Shown here: piece by piece, positions 23,585 through 35,319 of the stretch | Layout of the letters: every line of letters begins with the position of its first letter | Position numbering within the stretch: position 1 is the stretch's first letter | Assembly: GCA_963691655.1 (NCBI GenBank) | Contig: CAVNUY010000015.1 | Span: forward strand, 143,501-207,500 | Length of the DNA: 64,000 bases | Direction of reading: 5' to 3' | Origin: Toxonevra muliebris | Taxonomy: Eukaryota > Arthropoda > Insecta > Diptera > Pallopteridae | Position numbers and translations under genes: made by a program | The notes under the pieces: generated by a model | What the model saw: the letters and a program-made list of their open reading frames with translations, nothing else | Told to the model about the DNA's origin: nothing | The model's database searches: none

Positions 23585-23798
23585 TGTCGCGATACCCACA
23601 AACTCTTTCTACTACTTTCATACATTCAGGCAACCCTCACCCTAACTATAAGAGTGTAAAAAACAGCACTGATTCCGCTATTCGATTTCTGTCATGGTAC
23701 CGTTTTGCAACTGCAGTTTTTACGTTAACCTTTAATATTATAAATGATAATTGCAAATAAAGAAAAGAATCAAAAACCAAAATAACGTTTTCGCTTCA
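23585..23798 (+). repeat. 3' LTR of the gypsy remnant (3' end estimated)
   Basis: A polypurine tract AAAGAGGGGGAGG (23570-23582) immediately precedes TGTCGCGATACC, the LTR start. An AATAAA lies at 23756-23761. The 3' end is my estimate, at the CA of TTTTCGCTTCA; without the partner LTR it cannot be fixed. Confidence 0.55.
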
Positions 23799-24577
23799 TA
23801 TATATACTCGAGAAATTCAACTATAGCGAAAACAGAGAAAATCGGTAAGTTTCCATACCTACTTTTCATGTATAGTTAATTTGGATATACATATGTATGC
23901 ATATATGTTATATGTATACATATATGCAGTTTCGAAGATATAAATCTAAAAATGAATATGTAACCTCGCAGCAGATTCTAAGTGCAAAATTTTAGGGGTC
24001 ACAACCCCGCGACTCCTCTTCTTCTCAAATAAGAAATATTTCAATACTTCATATTAATTCATTGTTATATTATCCATAATTCATATAATCTATTATTCTT
24101 ATTGCTTGCATTTAATTATTTCGTTAAGGTTCCATATTTATATATTGTACTGAAGTCGTTTTCAAGTAAAAAAGCAAAGGCTTCTTTAGGAGGAAGCGGA
24201 ACTAACTTGCATTGTTCGGAAGAAAGCGGTTTTCATATCTTGCTTGGCCGTGCTGGAAAGACGTACTCTCTTTTACAAAAAACGCCAAATCTTTACTATC
24301 TGATTTTTTAGCCGCATGGACCATTATATCAATATTGTGATTTTGCTCAAAAAAAAGATCTGTTACAATATTTCCCTTCAATCGGTTCTTTGCTTCTACA
24401 TAACTGAGCTGAGTTTAATAATGAATGTAGAAACGTACTTTGGGTATTTTTCTTTAAACCGATTCAACATTGTGTTACAACGCGGACGTATTTTGTTAAC
24501 AAAACCAAGCAAATTTTTTTTCGTTTTCTTAATTTCATCTTTTTCTCCCAAATTCAGTTCATTGTTATTATTTTTTT
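23799..24577. other. Intergenic, nothing recognised
   Basis: AT-rich. Short frames at 24102-24579 show no motif I recognise. Confidence 0.35.
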
Positions 24578-25065
24578 GATGTGTAAACATTTTAGCTCAC
24601 GGTATGGGCAAAATTTCAAATGTAAGAATAACTGAAACGTAAGATGTAAGATAACTGTAACGTTCAGTTCCCCTCTCGCTCGCACTACTGTGCGGCATGA
24701 CTGTGCTACTCTAAACAACAATGAGAAGAGAGAAGAGAAGAAGAGAGGGAGAAATTTGTTTATGTTTCGATCAATTTCCTCACACATATATGTGCATACG
24801 AAAACAAAATGTGAGTGTACATTTATTCGTGGCAGAATTATTTGTTGGTGTTAAGCATGTGGAAATCGATTATACCATACAAGCAGAGTAGTCGCCGTAG
24901 CAAACACAAGCGTTTGATAGGTTTTGAATTCGATTAGTTAGATTGGGTTAAAATTAAATATTTTTTAAAATATAAAAACAATACAAAATGATAATAATAA
25001 AGAATTTAGATTTCAAAAAATCTATAAACAAAATGTAGTGATAAACAAAATGTAGCAAACCACGA
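24578..25065 (+). repeat. Dispersed repeat H, copy D (truncated)
   Basis: Starts with the GATGTGTAAACATTTTAGCT end and continues to a GTAGCAAACCACG block, where similarity to the other copies stops. About 490 bp; the inner hairpin and far end are missing. It preserves uninterrupted the CACGGTATGGGC site at which E2 is inserted in copy C. Confidence 0.65.
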
Positions 25066-25213
25066 AGTAGAAAAATGGAAAATGAAACTCAAATAGAACA
25101 GCTATGAGAAAGCTTTTTAGATCAGTTAAATCAAAACAATGAGCAACGGCTCTATACATAGTATAGAGTTGCCATGATACATTTTATAGTAATTTGAATT
25201 TTATGTTTTCCAT
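25066..25213. other. Short spacer
   Basis: Nothing recognised between repeat H and the BEL/Pao remnant. Confidence 0.3.
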
Positions 25214-26491
25214 TTATGTCTGCTGCTCCGAACAGCCTCCTCCCTTTGGAAGGTCCAAGCTTCCAACAGCGTCATTGTCGATTGGTAATACGCAAATTTT
25301 ACGAACAGCTCTTTTGATCATGCCGTTGTTCGTTCGCAGAACTGCCACACGTACGACACCATCTTCGCCACTGATTGATTGAATAACTCTGCCCATTTGC
25401 CATTTTACAGGTGGCAAATTTTCCTCCTTTAGCAGCACCATCGTGCCCGCTTGAATATTTTCGGTAGTTGATCGCTATTTGCTTCGCTGCTGAAGAAGGC
25501 TTAAATACTCAGAGCTCCATTTACGCCAGAAAGATTGTTGCATGCAACAAACGCGTTGCCAGCGTCCCAGGGTGTTAACATTAAGAGCAGTAACATCCGG
25601 CTCAACAATAGATGTTAATGGTGCACCAATTAAAAACTGCGCTAGAGTCAAAACGTCAAGATCTTCAGGATGCTCTGTAAGTGGACAAACTAAGGCTCTG
25701 AATTCTTCAAATGACAATATTGCAGATACAACTGTACGATAAAAATGATATTTAACTGCTTTAATTGAGGACTCCCACAGCCCTCCAAAATGAGGCGAAC
25801 GAGGAGGTATGAATTTCCAGTCAAACCCATCGCTTAACATCTTCAACAATTGTGTCAACTCAGCCAACTCATTTTTTGCACCTACGAAATTAGTTGAGTT
25901 ATCTGACCAAATAACTTTAGGTCTCCCCCGTGTACACGTAAACCTAGTAAGTGCAGCTAAGAACGATGAGGTCGATAGGTCCTTAACTAGTTCAAGATGA
26001 ACCGCCTTTGTGGAGAAGCAAATGAACAAACATATGTAAGTTTTCACAGGTCCTTTGTTGCGAGCTTCAGGGCGATAGGAAAAAGGTCCGTAAAAATCAA
26101 TGCCAGTTACCAAAAACGTTCGGTTACACTGGACACGCTCCGAAGGCAGTTGCCCCATTATGTGCTCAGCTAGTTTTGGCTTAACATGGAAACATCTTAC
26201 GCACTTATTAACAACGCTACAAACAGTTTTACGCCCTCCAACTGGCCAGTATTTTAGTCGAATAGACCCAAGCAATGTTTGCGGTCCAGCGTATAATAGT
26301 TTCTTGTGGTAGATTTCGATTATAGCATAAGTAAGTTGATGACCTTTAGGGAGTATAATTGGGTGACGTGAAGCAAAATCCAGTGAAGAGTGTTCAAGTC
26401 GACCGCCTACTCGTAAAAGTCCAAATCGATCCAAAAATGGTGTAAGTGAAGTACTCGATGATGAACTAACGCATTTATTATTTTCCAACAT
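25214..26491 (-). pseudogene. BEL/Pao integrase and pol C-terminus, truncated
   Basis: A 338-residue open frame (26491-25475) carries the zinc-binding HHCC region (CVRCF) and the integrase core with all three acidic residues in context (VTGIDFYGPF, IWSDNSTNF, GGLWESSIK). It ends at an in-frame stop, after which the same frame continues (NIQAGTMVLLKEENLPP, KWQMGRVIQ) through the conserved end of BEL/Pao pol to 25214. So there is a single nonsense change near the end. Gag, protease and RT are missing upstream and no LTR is seen. It is a different lineage from E1 and E2. Confidence 0.85.
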
Positions 26492-26885
26492 TTTGCGTTC
26501 TGAGGCAAAAAGCAGTCAAAGTTTTCCCCAAATTTTTGTCAAGTCTACTTGCTACTCATTTAGCTACCTTTGATCCTGCGCCAAAAATAAATTGTTGTAC
26601 ATAAAATTCAATTCAATATATTTTTTGTCTATCTTGGGCATCCAGTTTCAGAAAATCGATTCAGTTTTAAAATATAAAATCATAAAAAATTTGACTTTAT
26701 GCCAAAAAAATCGGCTTTTGAACCATAGTGCAATGGACGTAAGACTTGTCTGAATGCTGTATTCTTCTTCTTTTACAGTTCCAAAAATAAAAAATACATG
26801 TCTCGGATTATAAAAATCGTTTTCTTTTTTACATATTTGAAATCTTTAGAAATAAATGGTTCAAAGAATTTATTTGAATTCGTCC
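26492..26885. other. Intergenic
   Basis: Nothing coding. A 40-bp block near 26690-26745 is an inverted match to 22905-22955. Confidence 0.3.
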
Positions 26886-26897
26886 TAGTTTGAAGGT

Positions 26898-27299
26898 AGA
26901 CGATCTCGATAGTCTAGTGGATAGTGCACTAGACTTCCTTTAATTCTCATAAGCTTCTTATATTCACTATCGATATGAAGTGTATGAGAATTATAAGAAA
27001 GTGTACAAGTATAACTCTTGATAGGCAATGGCAAAACCACCAAGTGATAACAACTTACCACACCGCCGTTTGCAACCATCGTTAAACTGTAGGTGCAACC
27101 ATCGCTACTGTGGTCTAGTAACAGCGTGCCAGACTCTTATCTCTGGAGACTTGAGTCTGACTAGAGTATGGTTTCTTATCCTTCTTTCACTCTTTCTGTC
27201 TTTCTTTCATAACTTGGGGCTTTGATACAATAGGTCTTAAAAGTCGCAGTGCCTGAATTTCTGGTCGTCCCATTTTTCATATAATAATAATAATAACTA
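26898..27299 (+). mobile_element. tRNA-derived SINE, 402 bp
   Basis: Flanked by a perfect 12-bp duplication TAGTTTGAAGGT (26886-26897 and 27300-27311) and ending in an (ATA)n tail. It contains two tRNA-like A-box regions, TAGTCTAGTGGATAGTGC near 26909 and TGGTCTAGTAACAGCGTGC near 27112, suggesting a dimeric head. The second is followed at tRNA spacing by a degenerate B box. Its last 70 bp, from about 27227, resemble the 3' end of the RNase H-bearing LINE at 3493-4795. It encodes nothing; the short frames here are chance. Confidence 0.8.
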
Positions 27300-27311
27300 T
27301 AGTTTGAAGGT

Positions 27312-28005
27312 GAGAGTGTCAAACACGTACTCATTTTATCAATATTTCATTACTTCGTAAATCCTTAAATGCGTTTTCCCGAAAATTATGTTTTTCAAGC
27401 TGTTATGCATGATTTTGAATTGAAAAAAACTGCTGAACTTTTGAATTTTTTAAATGTTCAGCAAACATGTCGCCACAAGAAGCAAATAAGCTTTTTGCCG
27501 AATATTGTTTAATTTATTTTTTACATCTAACAACCAAAATGGGAATGGGATGAAACCAAAAACAAATTAAATCTGACGTCTTCCATAACAAACTCTCCAA
27601 GGGATTTTTCTAGTTTAGTGCGTAATTTCTTTTTATTCACTGTTAAAGTTGATGAATTTAGAGCGCTGTCTAATTAAAAAAAATTAATAAAAATTTGATG
27701 AAAAAATGATTATTTCTTTTAATTATTCTGTTTTTGGAGTCGAGGAATTCATTTTTGGTATTTTTTGTGCATGGGGCCCACGCTAGAGGTCGCTGTCATA
27801 CAACTTTTTCTATTTTTTAAGTATTTTCATAGGGAAAGTTTTATTTTAATTGTTTTTGAAGCTTTTGAAGTTTTTGAAGAGAACTTATAATTTGAACTTC
27901 GCCGTGTACGGTCGCATTTTAATATTGTTCTCTTTCCATATAAATTTATCAGTGTGTTGAACTTAATTCTAATTAATATATGAACAATTCCATGGCTTAT
28001 TTACC
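27312..28005. other. Intergenic, possible 5' region of next LINE
   Basis: No clear gene. A short stretch near 27465-27545 (MSPQEANKLFAEYC) looks protein-like but is too short to assign. Confidence 0.3.
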
Positions 28006-28607
28006 ATGATGATTTGCTTCAAGTGTAATACTCAATGTTTATCAGATGACTGCATAGCATGTGGAGTCAGTGATCTTAAACTGCATATAAAATGCGCCAA
28101 ATTAAACTCTAATAGTGTAAACATAATAAAAACATTATTTATAGATGCGATAGTTGTGCTAATCGCTCATCTACTTTTTCCCAATCAAAATTAGTGCAAT
28201 CCACAACATCAAATTCTACTACTTCCACTCTGGCTATGGATATTAACAACACCGACTCAGATATTGTTGTAATCAATGCAGAAACTACTCCCATCGCATC
28301 TACCGTTACTCAAGCTGAAGATATTCTGCCTCTCTCGTATGCTGCTGCTACTGCCTCTGTCGTTACAAATTCTTCGGATGCTACTGCTTCGCTGTCTACT
28401 AGTAAAGTTGGGTCTCTTTCTTATGCTGCTGCGGTCGCTGCTTCAGCCGCTGTCGTTACGCACTCTTCGGATGCTACTGCTTCGCTGCCCAATAATAATA
28501 TTGGGTCTCTTTCCTCTCTGGATGTTTCAAATTTGTCTTATGCTAATGGTGTAAATCAAAACCGAAAAATAAATGCAATTATTGTTGGTAGCAATCGTAA
28601 TACGTAG
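28006..28607 (+). pseudogene. LINE ORF1 with N-terminal PHD-like zinc finger
   Basis: The first frame (28006-28194) opens with CFKCNTQCLSDDCIACG and then HIKC, a Cys/His pattern like the PHD-type finger in ORF1 of CR1-like LINEs. A frameshift near 28150-28190 moves the reading to 28194-28607, a Ser/Thr/Ala-rich linker with two copies of a SSDATASL unit. A stop at 28605-28607 then interrupts an apparent continuation (VVPMKWLHLPSF). ORF1 proteins bind LINE RNA; this one is broken. Confidence 0.55.
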
Positions 28608-28969
28608 TTGGATGTTGTTGTTCCTATGAAATGGCTTCATTTGCCATCTTTTAAGCCTACGGTTTCTGCTGAAAACATCAAAGATTATATTTCTAATCAT
28701 GCTTGCATTGATCGTACTCTAATTTCTTGCATGCAATAAATTGATTAAGAGAGGCGTAGATGTTGAATCTTTAAAAAGAGTAAACTTTAAATTAGGCATG
28801 CCTCTGTCAAATTACCATAACCTGCTACTGGTAATATATCACAATGGGTTCACTGTGACGATAACACTAAGGATGCACTTTCGTTGTATTATCAATTAAA
28901 TGAATTATTATTTGCCCTACTCGATTGCAGTTATGATGTAATATCATTCACTGGCTACATGAGGGTATT

Positions 28970-29425
28970 TTGTCTGCTGAGCTGTTTGGTAATAATTTCA
29001 CGGTATTTCGCCGTGATCGTTGCTTAAGAGGGACTGGCTTAACTCATGGAGGTGGAACACTGATTGCAATCCGTTTGTCTTTTAGGTGTCAAGAAATCGA
29101 GAGGGTTGAGAAAATTCAAAAAAGATTTACTCGATTTGCCATATCAAAGCTTAACTGGAACTTCAATCCATCGTATTCTAGCCGTTGTGCTCTCTTGGGC
29201 TTAAAACATTTGATGACAAGAAGAAACTATTTTATTGTATTATTCGCAAGGGATGTGCTCATGGGTCATATTGACTGTCCTCCCCTTCTTGCTTTTTTTT
29301 TAGCTTATATGCACCGGAAAGGCCAATTAGGCAAAGGCAATTTTTCCACTTGGCATATCACAGAACCAATTATGGGCCGTAGTGAAACTGTTCACAAGTC
29401 GTGTGTTAAATTTAATAATATTTGA
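28970..29425 (+). pseudogene. LINE ORF2 remnant, endonuclease fused to C-terminus
   Basis: Residues 1-43 (to GGGTLIAIRL) are the middle of the endonuclease. The next residues (CQEIERVEKIQKRFTRFAI) belong to the C-terminal domain, as at 21960-22140. The frame is open through the fusion (151 residues), but RT is absent. Confidence 0.65.
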
Positions 29426-29624
29426 AATGCAATCGACCTCAGTGTAACAAGAGACGTTTTTAAGTCAAATTTAATGAATTTATTGTAGTAAGGGTTTCAG
29501 TTTTGTTTTATTAATTGTTATAAGTTACTGCTTTAGTTTTAAGTTTATATTTTTTAACTGTAAGTAATCTGATAGAAATTGTTTCGACAGATTAATAAAT
29601 AAATAAATAGTAAATAGTTTAAAT

Positions 29625-30482
29625 TCAGAATATTTGTAGAAACTTTATAGCCAGTATTTAGTAGCGATATTCCCCTATAATTGTTGCAATCCATCTTATC
29701 GCCTTTTTTGTGGATAGGTATTATGGTGCTGTTTTTCCAATCGTCTGGCAAGCATTCTTCTGACCATATTAGCTCAACTAATTCATTCAATTGATTTTAG
29801 AGCTCATTTCCACCGTGTTTAAGTAGCTCAGCTACGATAGGTTTGAACTTCATTCAACATAGGTGGCGGTGTCAGGCGTAGGTATAATTTTCCGGGTCGG
29901 AAATATCTCCGCTATCTCCTTTAAGAAGTTCGTTGAAATGTTCCCGTTGTTGTTTAATTCTCTGTTTATCTTTAATTATTGAGCCATTCTTTTCCTTACA
30001 TATTTCCATCCAGGGTTGAAATGCACGCGTATTTTGTTTTATTTTTTGGTACATTCCTCGTATATTATTGCTCTTGAAGTCATTTCTGATGGCTTCTACT
30101 TTTTTCTTCATCCTTCCTTCTTTTTTTTGTTCGCAGAATACGCTTGGCATTTCTTCTTGCAATGTGGTAGTCATGAAGGTTTCGTCGTGTTTTTCTAGCT
30201 AGATGTTTTCTTTGCAGCATATTTTTTAATTCTACGGCAGCCTTACACTCTTTATCGTCACAGTCGTTTTCGTTAGAGCTCCTCTTTTTTGCCTATCGTT
30301 TCATTTGCGGCATCAACCACTGCTGCCTTGATATTTTGCCAACGAGCTGTTAATAAGTTATTGGAATTGTTTTGCAGTTTTTGCGATATAAGTAGTTCTT
30401 TGGTATTGTTCTCTGCAATTTTCAATGGCAAGTTTTTCGATGTTCCATTTTTGTTTTCTATATCGATTTCGTTGGTTGACAA
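29625..30482 (-). pseudogene. LINE fragment, endonuclease-RT linker (RTE-like)
   Basis: Three minus-strand pieces in order: 30482-30273, 30174-29872 (a charged linker, DFKSNNIRGMYQKIK and QREHFNELL), and 29790-29625 (DDWKNSTIIPIHKKGDK then NNYRGISLL, the first RT block). Similarity ends where the tail of the plus-strand LINE begins, so that LINE probably landed in this older copy. Clade assignment to RTE-like elements is tentative. Broken by frameshifts. Confidence 0.6.
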
Positions 30483-30495
30483 GTTACTGATACTC

Positions 30496-30690
30496 TACTG
30501 AGCAAATTACTTTTGTTAAAACGGTAAAGCGCCAGAAATGGAAACTGCGTTTTGACCATAAGCACGCTAACCCTACCAAATACGCTGTCAACGATCTAGT
30601 TGTCATCGCGCACGTTGCACCGGCTACAGGCGACTCTCGCAAGCTTGAACCGAAAGCAGCGAGCAGTTGGTTTTTATTCGTCGTCGTGTT
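30496..30690 (+). pseudogene. Ty3/gypsy integrase C-terminal fragment
   Basis: The frame reads FDHKHANPTKYAVNDLVVI and SRKLEPK, the basic C-terminal tail of a gypsy-type integrase; it then breaks. No LTR could be delimited after it. A minus-strand frame of 81 residues over the same span is its shadow. Confidence 0.55.
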
Positions 30691-31059
30691 CACTCCTCGG
30701 TACTGAGTCCACATGAGCCAATCGTTCATTATCAGTTATTATTCTCAATAATATTCACTTTTAAATGTTAAATTAACAATCTAATTAATTAAATGTCCTT
30801 AAAGATTATTTCCGTGTGTTATTATTATAAACAAATGCAAACGTATCCTGACAGGATCGTGGAAAATATTAACAATAGGAAACATTTATTCAACTTTCGG
30901 TTATAGAGTGGTTTATAATGGGTCGAGAATTAATAGAATTTTAAAAATAATTGAAGGCCGCTGATTCCCATCTGGGATTTTCTTTATATTGACCCAAAAC
31001 CTATAATTTTTTTTCTCTTTTTTTTTTTGATTCAATTTTTTGGATTCAATTTTCTACCT
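30691..31059. other. Intergenic, nothing recognised
   Basis: AT-rich; may contain a decayed LTR of the preceding gypsy fragment. Confidence 0.3.
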
Positions 31060-31255
31060 GAAGATCGAACCCGTTGAATTGGTATTCGAGGAGTCAAGCA
31101 TTTAAGAACTAAATCACCGAAGTGATTTATTTTATTAGAACAAACCATTTGGACATTTTTAAAGAATTTAAATTTTTAAAGAATCGAACCTGAGGCAGCT
31201 GGAACCCCAGTCAAGCGTTCATCCATTAGGCCTCCCAGGTGGCCTGGACCCCATA
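31060..31255 (-). repeat. Two tandem tRNA-like modules
   Basis: On the minus strand, 31255-31181 carries GGCCTAATGGATGAACGC (A-box-like, close to arginine tRNA) and then GGTTCGATTC (B box). 31125-31062 carries a similar module with TTTAGTTCTTAAATGC and GGGTTCGATC. Both share a GCTTGACT block where an anticodon stem would begin. Neither folds as a complete tRNA with paired acceptor, so these are SINE heads or tRNA pseudogenes. Confidence 0.4.
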
Positions 31256-31565
31256 TAAAATTTTTATTGTTTTAATTCTTACAGGTTTCATACCAGAGGA
31301 AAATGTGCTTATCATGGAAAACAAATACAATTTAAGTTCTATCACACAAAAATCTCTATTATTATAACATGGAATACTAAAATTGTAACCAACTCTCCAT
31401 AGATTCTTCATCATATTCCACACTTAAGATATTTTAATTAAGCGAAGGATGTCGCTGTGCGAGCGTCGAAAGTTGCAATATCCTGCCAATAGTTTTAATT
31501 TCGTTGAAAATGTGTTATTCACAAAGTCTAATAACTTAGCGAATACTAAAGCTAGACATTAATTG
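31256..31565. other. Intergenic, nothing recognised
   Basis: AT-rich. Confidence 0.3.
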
Positions 31566-31880
31566 GTCTCAAGAAAAAAGTTTGAAAAGTCCACCCCCTA
31601 TTTGAAAGCTTATGTGGAGAGTATATCGACAAAAAAAGAAATGTTTTGGACCACCCTAAAAACAGCCAAAATGATTTTTTCATCATAACTTTGGTATTTG
31701 ATGTCCAATTTTAATAAATGGCACCTTGTTGTAAACGTCTTGATAAGTATAATCTTATAATCTTAGATATTATTCATCTACAAAGTCAAATTTCACTAGT
31801 GAAGTCTGTTACTTAAAGTTCTACCCCCCTAAATGCAGTCTATTTTTCATTAAAGCCCTTAAAAAACTATTAATTCTTGC
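31566..31880. repeat. Element Y arm, solitary copy
   Basis: About 310 bp almost identical to 32402-32715, in the same orientation and 830 bp apart. Begins AAAAAAGTTTGAAAAGTCCA and ends at ATTAATTCTTGCCC. Confidence 0.75.
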
Positions 31881-32383
31881 CCAATTCTTTCTATTGAAGA
31901 AAAAATTCTGCACTATTACTAGATATAATTAAAAATAAATTGACCATTTTCTTATACCTAAAAATGAAATGAAAATATAAAAATTTTTTTTTTTGGCCTT
32001 TTTTTTTTTTTAATGGAGGTGAAAAAAAGCTCCGATTTGCTCCGAGGGGAAATAAGCACCATCATACTCTGTAAAGCATTTACTTTTAAATAAGGTATGA
32101 GTGCTTTGCAACTTATTGCCACAGCTTTAATACTAATAAAAAATATGCATTTAATTAATCATGGGTAGTTATTTCAGGTGTTGTATTTAATCCATTTTTA
32201 ATAGTAATCAGACAAAAATTCGTATACGGAATCAGTTTTTAAGCTTTATTTATTCTGTATAAAAAACTTTTTAATCGGACAATTGCAACGCCAACCTCCA
32301 ATATAAATATATGTTAAATTTAAAAAATGCAATAACTTTAAACGTATTACACATATAATCATTAAATTACATGTGCTAATATA
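31881..32383. other. AT-rich spacer between Y copies
   Basis: Nothing recognised. Confidence 0.3.
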
Positions 32384-34308
32384 TGTACATTAGGACGGGT
32401 CGATGAAAAAAGTTTGAAAAGTCCACCCCCTATTTGAAAGCTTATGTGGAGAGTATATCGACAAAAAAAGAAATGTTTTGGACCACCCTAAAAACAGCCA
32501 AAATGATTTTTTCATCATAACTTTGGTATTTGATGTCCAATTTTAATAAATGGCACCTTGTTGTAAACGTCTTGATAAGTATAATCTTATAATCTTAGAT
32601 ATTATTCATCTACAAAGTCAAATTTCACTAGTGAAGTCTGTTACTTAAAGATTTACACCCCCCTGAATGCAGTCTATTTTTCATTAAAGCCCTTAAAAAA
32701 CTATTAATTCTTGCCCAAGAAGTGTTCAATTAAATCCGTAAACAAACCAGTTATAGCTACTTAGATTTTTGATGCTATTCTAATTTACATTATTTCTCAT
32801 AATATTCAATTGTTCATATATATGTCAGCAATTTTTAGCGTAACTTATTAAAAATAAAAAAAAATCGTGAATAGGGCTGATATGTTCCATTATTTTTCTT
32901 TTACTTAATGCATCGGTCACGATATGCTCTCATATACGCAGCTGCAATTGCATCTTTTTTCCGCGTTTTAAGTTTTTCTTCCTATCGATTTGAAATTTTA
33001 TTATATGTGAAAATTTTACATAACGTCGCCTGAGAATTGATTTGGCGTATAGGTATATGAATTTGTACACACATATGCCAAATCAATCCTCAGGCGACGA
33101 CAAACGCTTTCCGCATTTAACCTTAGAAAGGCAACTGGGGTGACCAGTCACCCCACTACTTCTTAAAAGAGAGAGAGTTGCCTTAACTGCATTTAATAAA
33201 AATAAGAATTTTTATTGAAGTAAATAAGTGATTTTATAATAAATAAGTTTGATTTTTCTGTTTAACATTTTTGCTATTTACATAGATAAAAAAATGTTTA
33301 TAATGCCGTGGTTTGCTATCATTATCACAAAATTTTGTTTATACATTTATTGAAATCTAGATTCTTTATTATTATCATTTTGTTTTTATATTTCAAAAAA
33401 TATTTAATTTTAATCCAATCTAACTAATCGAATTCAAAACCTATCAAACGCTTGTGTTTGCTACGGCGACTACTCTGCTTGTATGGTATAGTCGATCTCC
33501 ACACGTTTAACACCAACAAATAATTCTGCCACGAATAAATGTACACTCACATTTTGTTTTCGTCTGCACATATATGTGTGAGTAAATTGATCGAAACATA
33601 AACAAATTTCTCCCTCTTTTCTTCTCTCTTCTCTGTGTTGTTTAGAGTAGTACAGTCATGCCGCGCAGTAGTGCGAGCGAGAGGGGAACTGGACGTTACA
33701 GTTATCTTACATCTTACGTTTCAGTTATTCTTGCATTTTACACATTTGAAATTTTGCCCATACCGTGAGCTAAAATGTTTACACATCAATATCCTGTTCT
33801 TTAAGGTAAAATATGGTAGGTACAACAAACAAACAAACTTTGTTTTGTTTTTTCATTTGAATTTATAGTTATTTGAGCAGTCGGTCCAAATAGATTCCAT
33901 ACAAATGCTTAACTGAAGAAAATTAACAGATTTTTCATATGAATGTATTTAAAAATTATTTTATTTGCAAATTTTTTTTTAATTGAAGTATTTAATTTTT
34001 TGATTTCAATGTAAATACTAAAATAGGAAATAATTAATTTATTCACAAAAATTTAATCGATTAGAAAAAAGTACAATATAGAGCATTGTTGCACTTGTCA
34101 AGACGATTACAACAATAAATCATTTATGAATATCGGACATCAAATACTAAAGTTATGAATCATATACTAAATAATTGTGGCTGTTTTAAGGGTGGTCCAA
34201 AACAATTTTTTTTTTTGGTTTCGAGATACTCTCCACATAAGCTTTCAAATAGGGGGTGGACTTTTCAAACTTTTTTTTTGTATGGGGACCGACCCGCTCT
34301 AATGTACA
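32384..34308. mobile_element. Element Y with long terminal inverted repeats
   Basis: The left end TGTACATTAGGACGGGTCG and the right end (reverse complement TGTACATTAGAGCGGGTCGG) open inverted repeats of about 220 bp or more (32384-32600 and 34090-34308), sharing AGTTTGAAAAGTCCACCCCC. It encodes nothing and is interrupted by repeat H at 32868-33787. Without H it is about 1 kb. It fits a foldback or MITE-type element. No target duplication is clear. Confidence 0.65.
32868..33787 (-). repeat. Dispersed repeat H, copy B, nested in Y
   Basis: Comparison with the uninterrupted Y copy near 2690-2725 places the insertion between an A-run and TATCCTGTTC, with no target duplication. One end is TCGTGAATAGGGCTGATATG; the other is the GATGTGTAAACATTTTAGCT end. 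It keeps the inner hairpin (33025-33049 and 33074-33098). It is shorter than copies A and C at one end. Confidence 0.65.
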
Positions 34309-34830
34309 TTGTCTTGAACATAAGGCTTGCTAAAAATTAGAACCATCGGACTATTACCACGCGTACCTCTCATGTAAATATAATCACAAAATACTGATAT
34401 TTTTTTATCGTTTATTTTTAAAATCTCACATGTATGAGAGGTAGGCGTAGTAACATTCCAATCGTGATAATTTTTACCTTGATATATGAATATGTTAATA
34501 TTTATCAGCATATGTAATTTCATCACTATATCTGTAATGGGTTCCAAATTATAATGAATAAAAGGTTTCACATATATGGGGGGCGGGCGTGGTAATACCC
34601 CGATCTATACAATTTTTGCTATGGTATATAGCAATAATATCGTTCATGATCATATCTGTAATATATACCAAGTTATACTCTTTTCGCGGATTCATTTGTA
34701 TGGAAGATAGGCGTGGTAATAGTCCAATCGTTATAATTTTCCACGCAGTGGTTGCTAATGACCCCGTGAGCAGATGGTTTCAGAATTTTGGTCAACTAAA
34801 TATGGATTTTGCCCCATAGTGCAGTGTGCA
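34309..34830. repeat. Degenerate repeat cluster, units about 125-140 bp
   Basis: A block of the type GGCGTGGTAAT(A/C)(G/C)TCC recurs at about 34443, 34580 and 34708 on the plus strand, and once inverted near 34345-34365. Copies are diverged. The composition resembles short dispersed repeats of flies. Confidence 0.45.
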
Positions 34831-35308
34831 AATGCTATGGTCTAGCTGGACAAAATTTAACATAGGACATATAGTTATATGTACCAATAAGAAAATCTTG
34901 TTAATATTCGCTTAAAACACATTTCAAGAGATCATGAGTCATAATAGATATCATATCCGCCGTTATCGCGTCTCTGCAAAAAAAATTACGTGTGCAATGC
35001 CCCATTGAAATAATCAGTTTTTGCCTGCATCGTATTCAGTGTGATTTCTTACTTACGTCATGCTTTTAGTAAGTGACTATTTTAAAAAATAGTTATAGAG
35101 TTTTATTTCGGTAGCTTCAAGGTATTCAGATTTGTATTAATTTGCTATATTGTGTTGTCATTAGATATTAAAAATTTAAGAAATAAAAACTATTATTCAG
35201 CTGTAGAAATTCAAACTTCAAAGTTGGTTATGTTATATAGTCACACATCGCAGTACAGTACAGTATCTATAGTGGGATATCATCTCAGAGAGTAAAAGTT
35301 ATAATGTC
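34831..35308. other. Intergenic, nothing recognised
   Basis: AT-rich. Confidence 0.35.
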
Positions 35309-35319
35309 AAAAACAGCTT

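Larger units (their letters stand above)
28006..29609 (+). mobile_element. Internally deleted Jockey/CR1-like LINE
   Basis: ORF1 (28006-28607) is followed by the start of the endonuclease fused directly to the end of the C-terminal domain (28970-29425), then a 3' UTR and an (AATA)n tail at 29593-29609. Most of the endonuclease and all of RT are gone. The deletion may have let it move in trans, or it may be simple decay. Confidence 0.65.

Noticed and set aside
22905..26745. A 40-bp inverted match at 22905-22955 and 26690-26745 as ends of one 3.8-kb transposon
   Set aside because: The interval contains several unrelated insertions and no target duplication; more likely two copies of a short repeat.
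30484..30729. 81-residue minus-strand frame
   Set aside because: Shadow of the gypsy integrase fragment on the plus strand.
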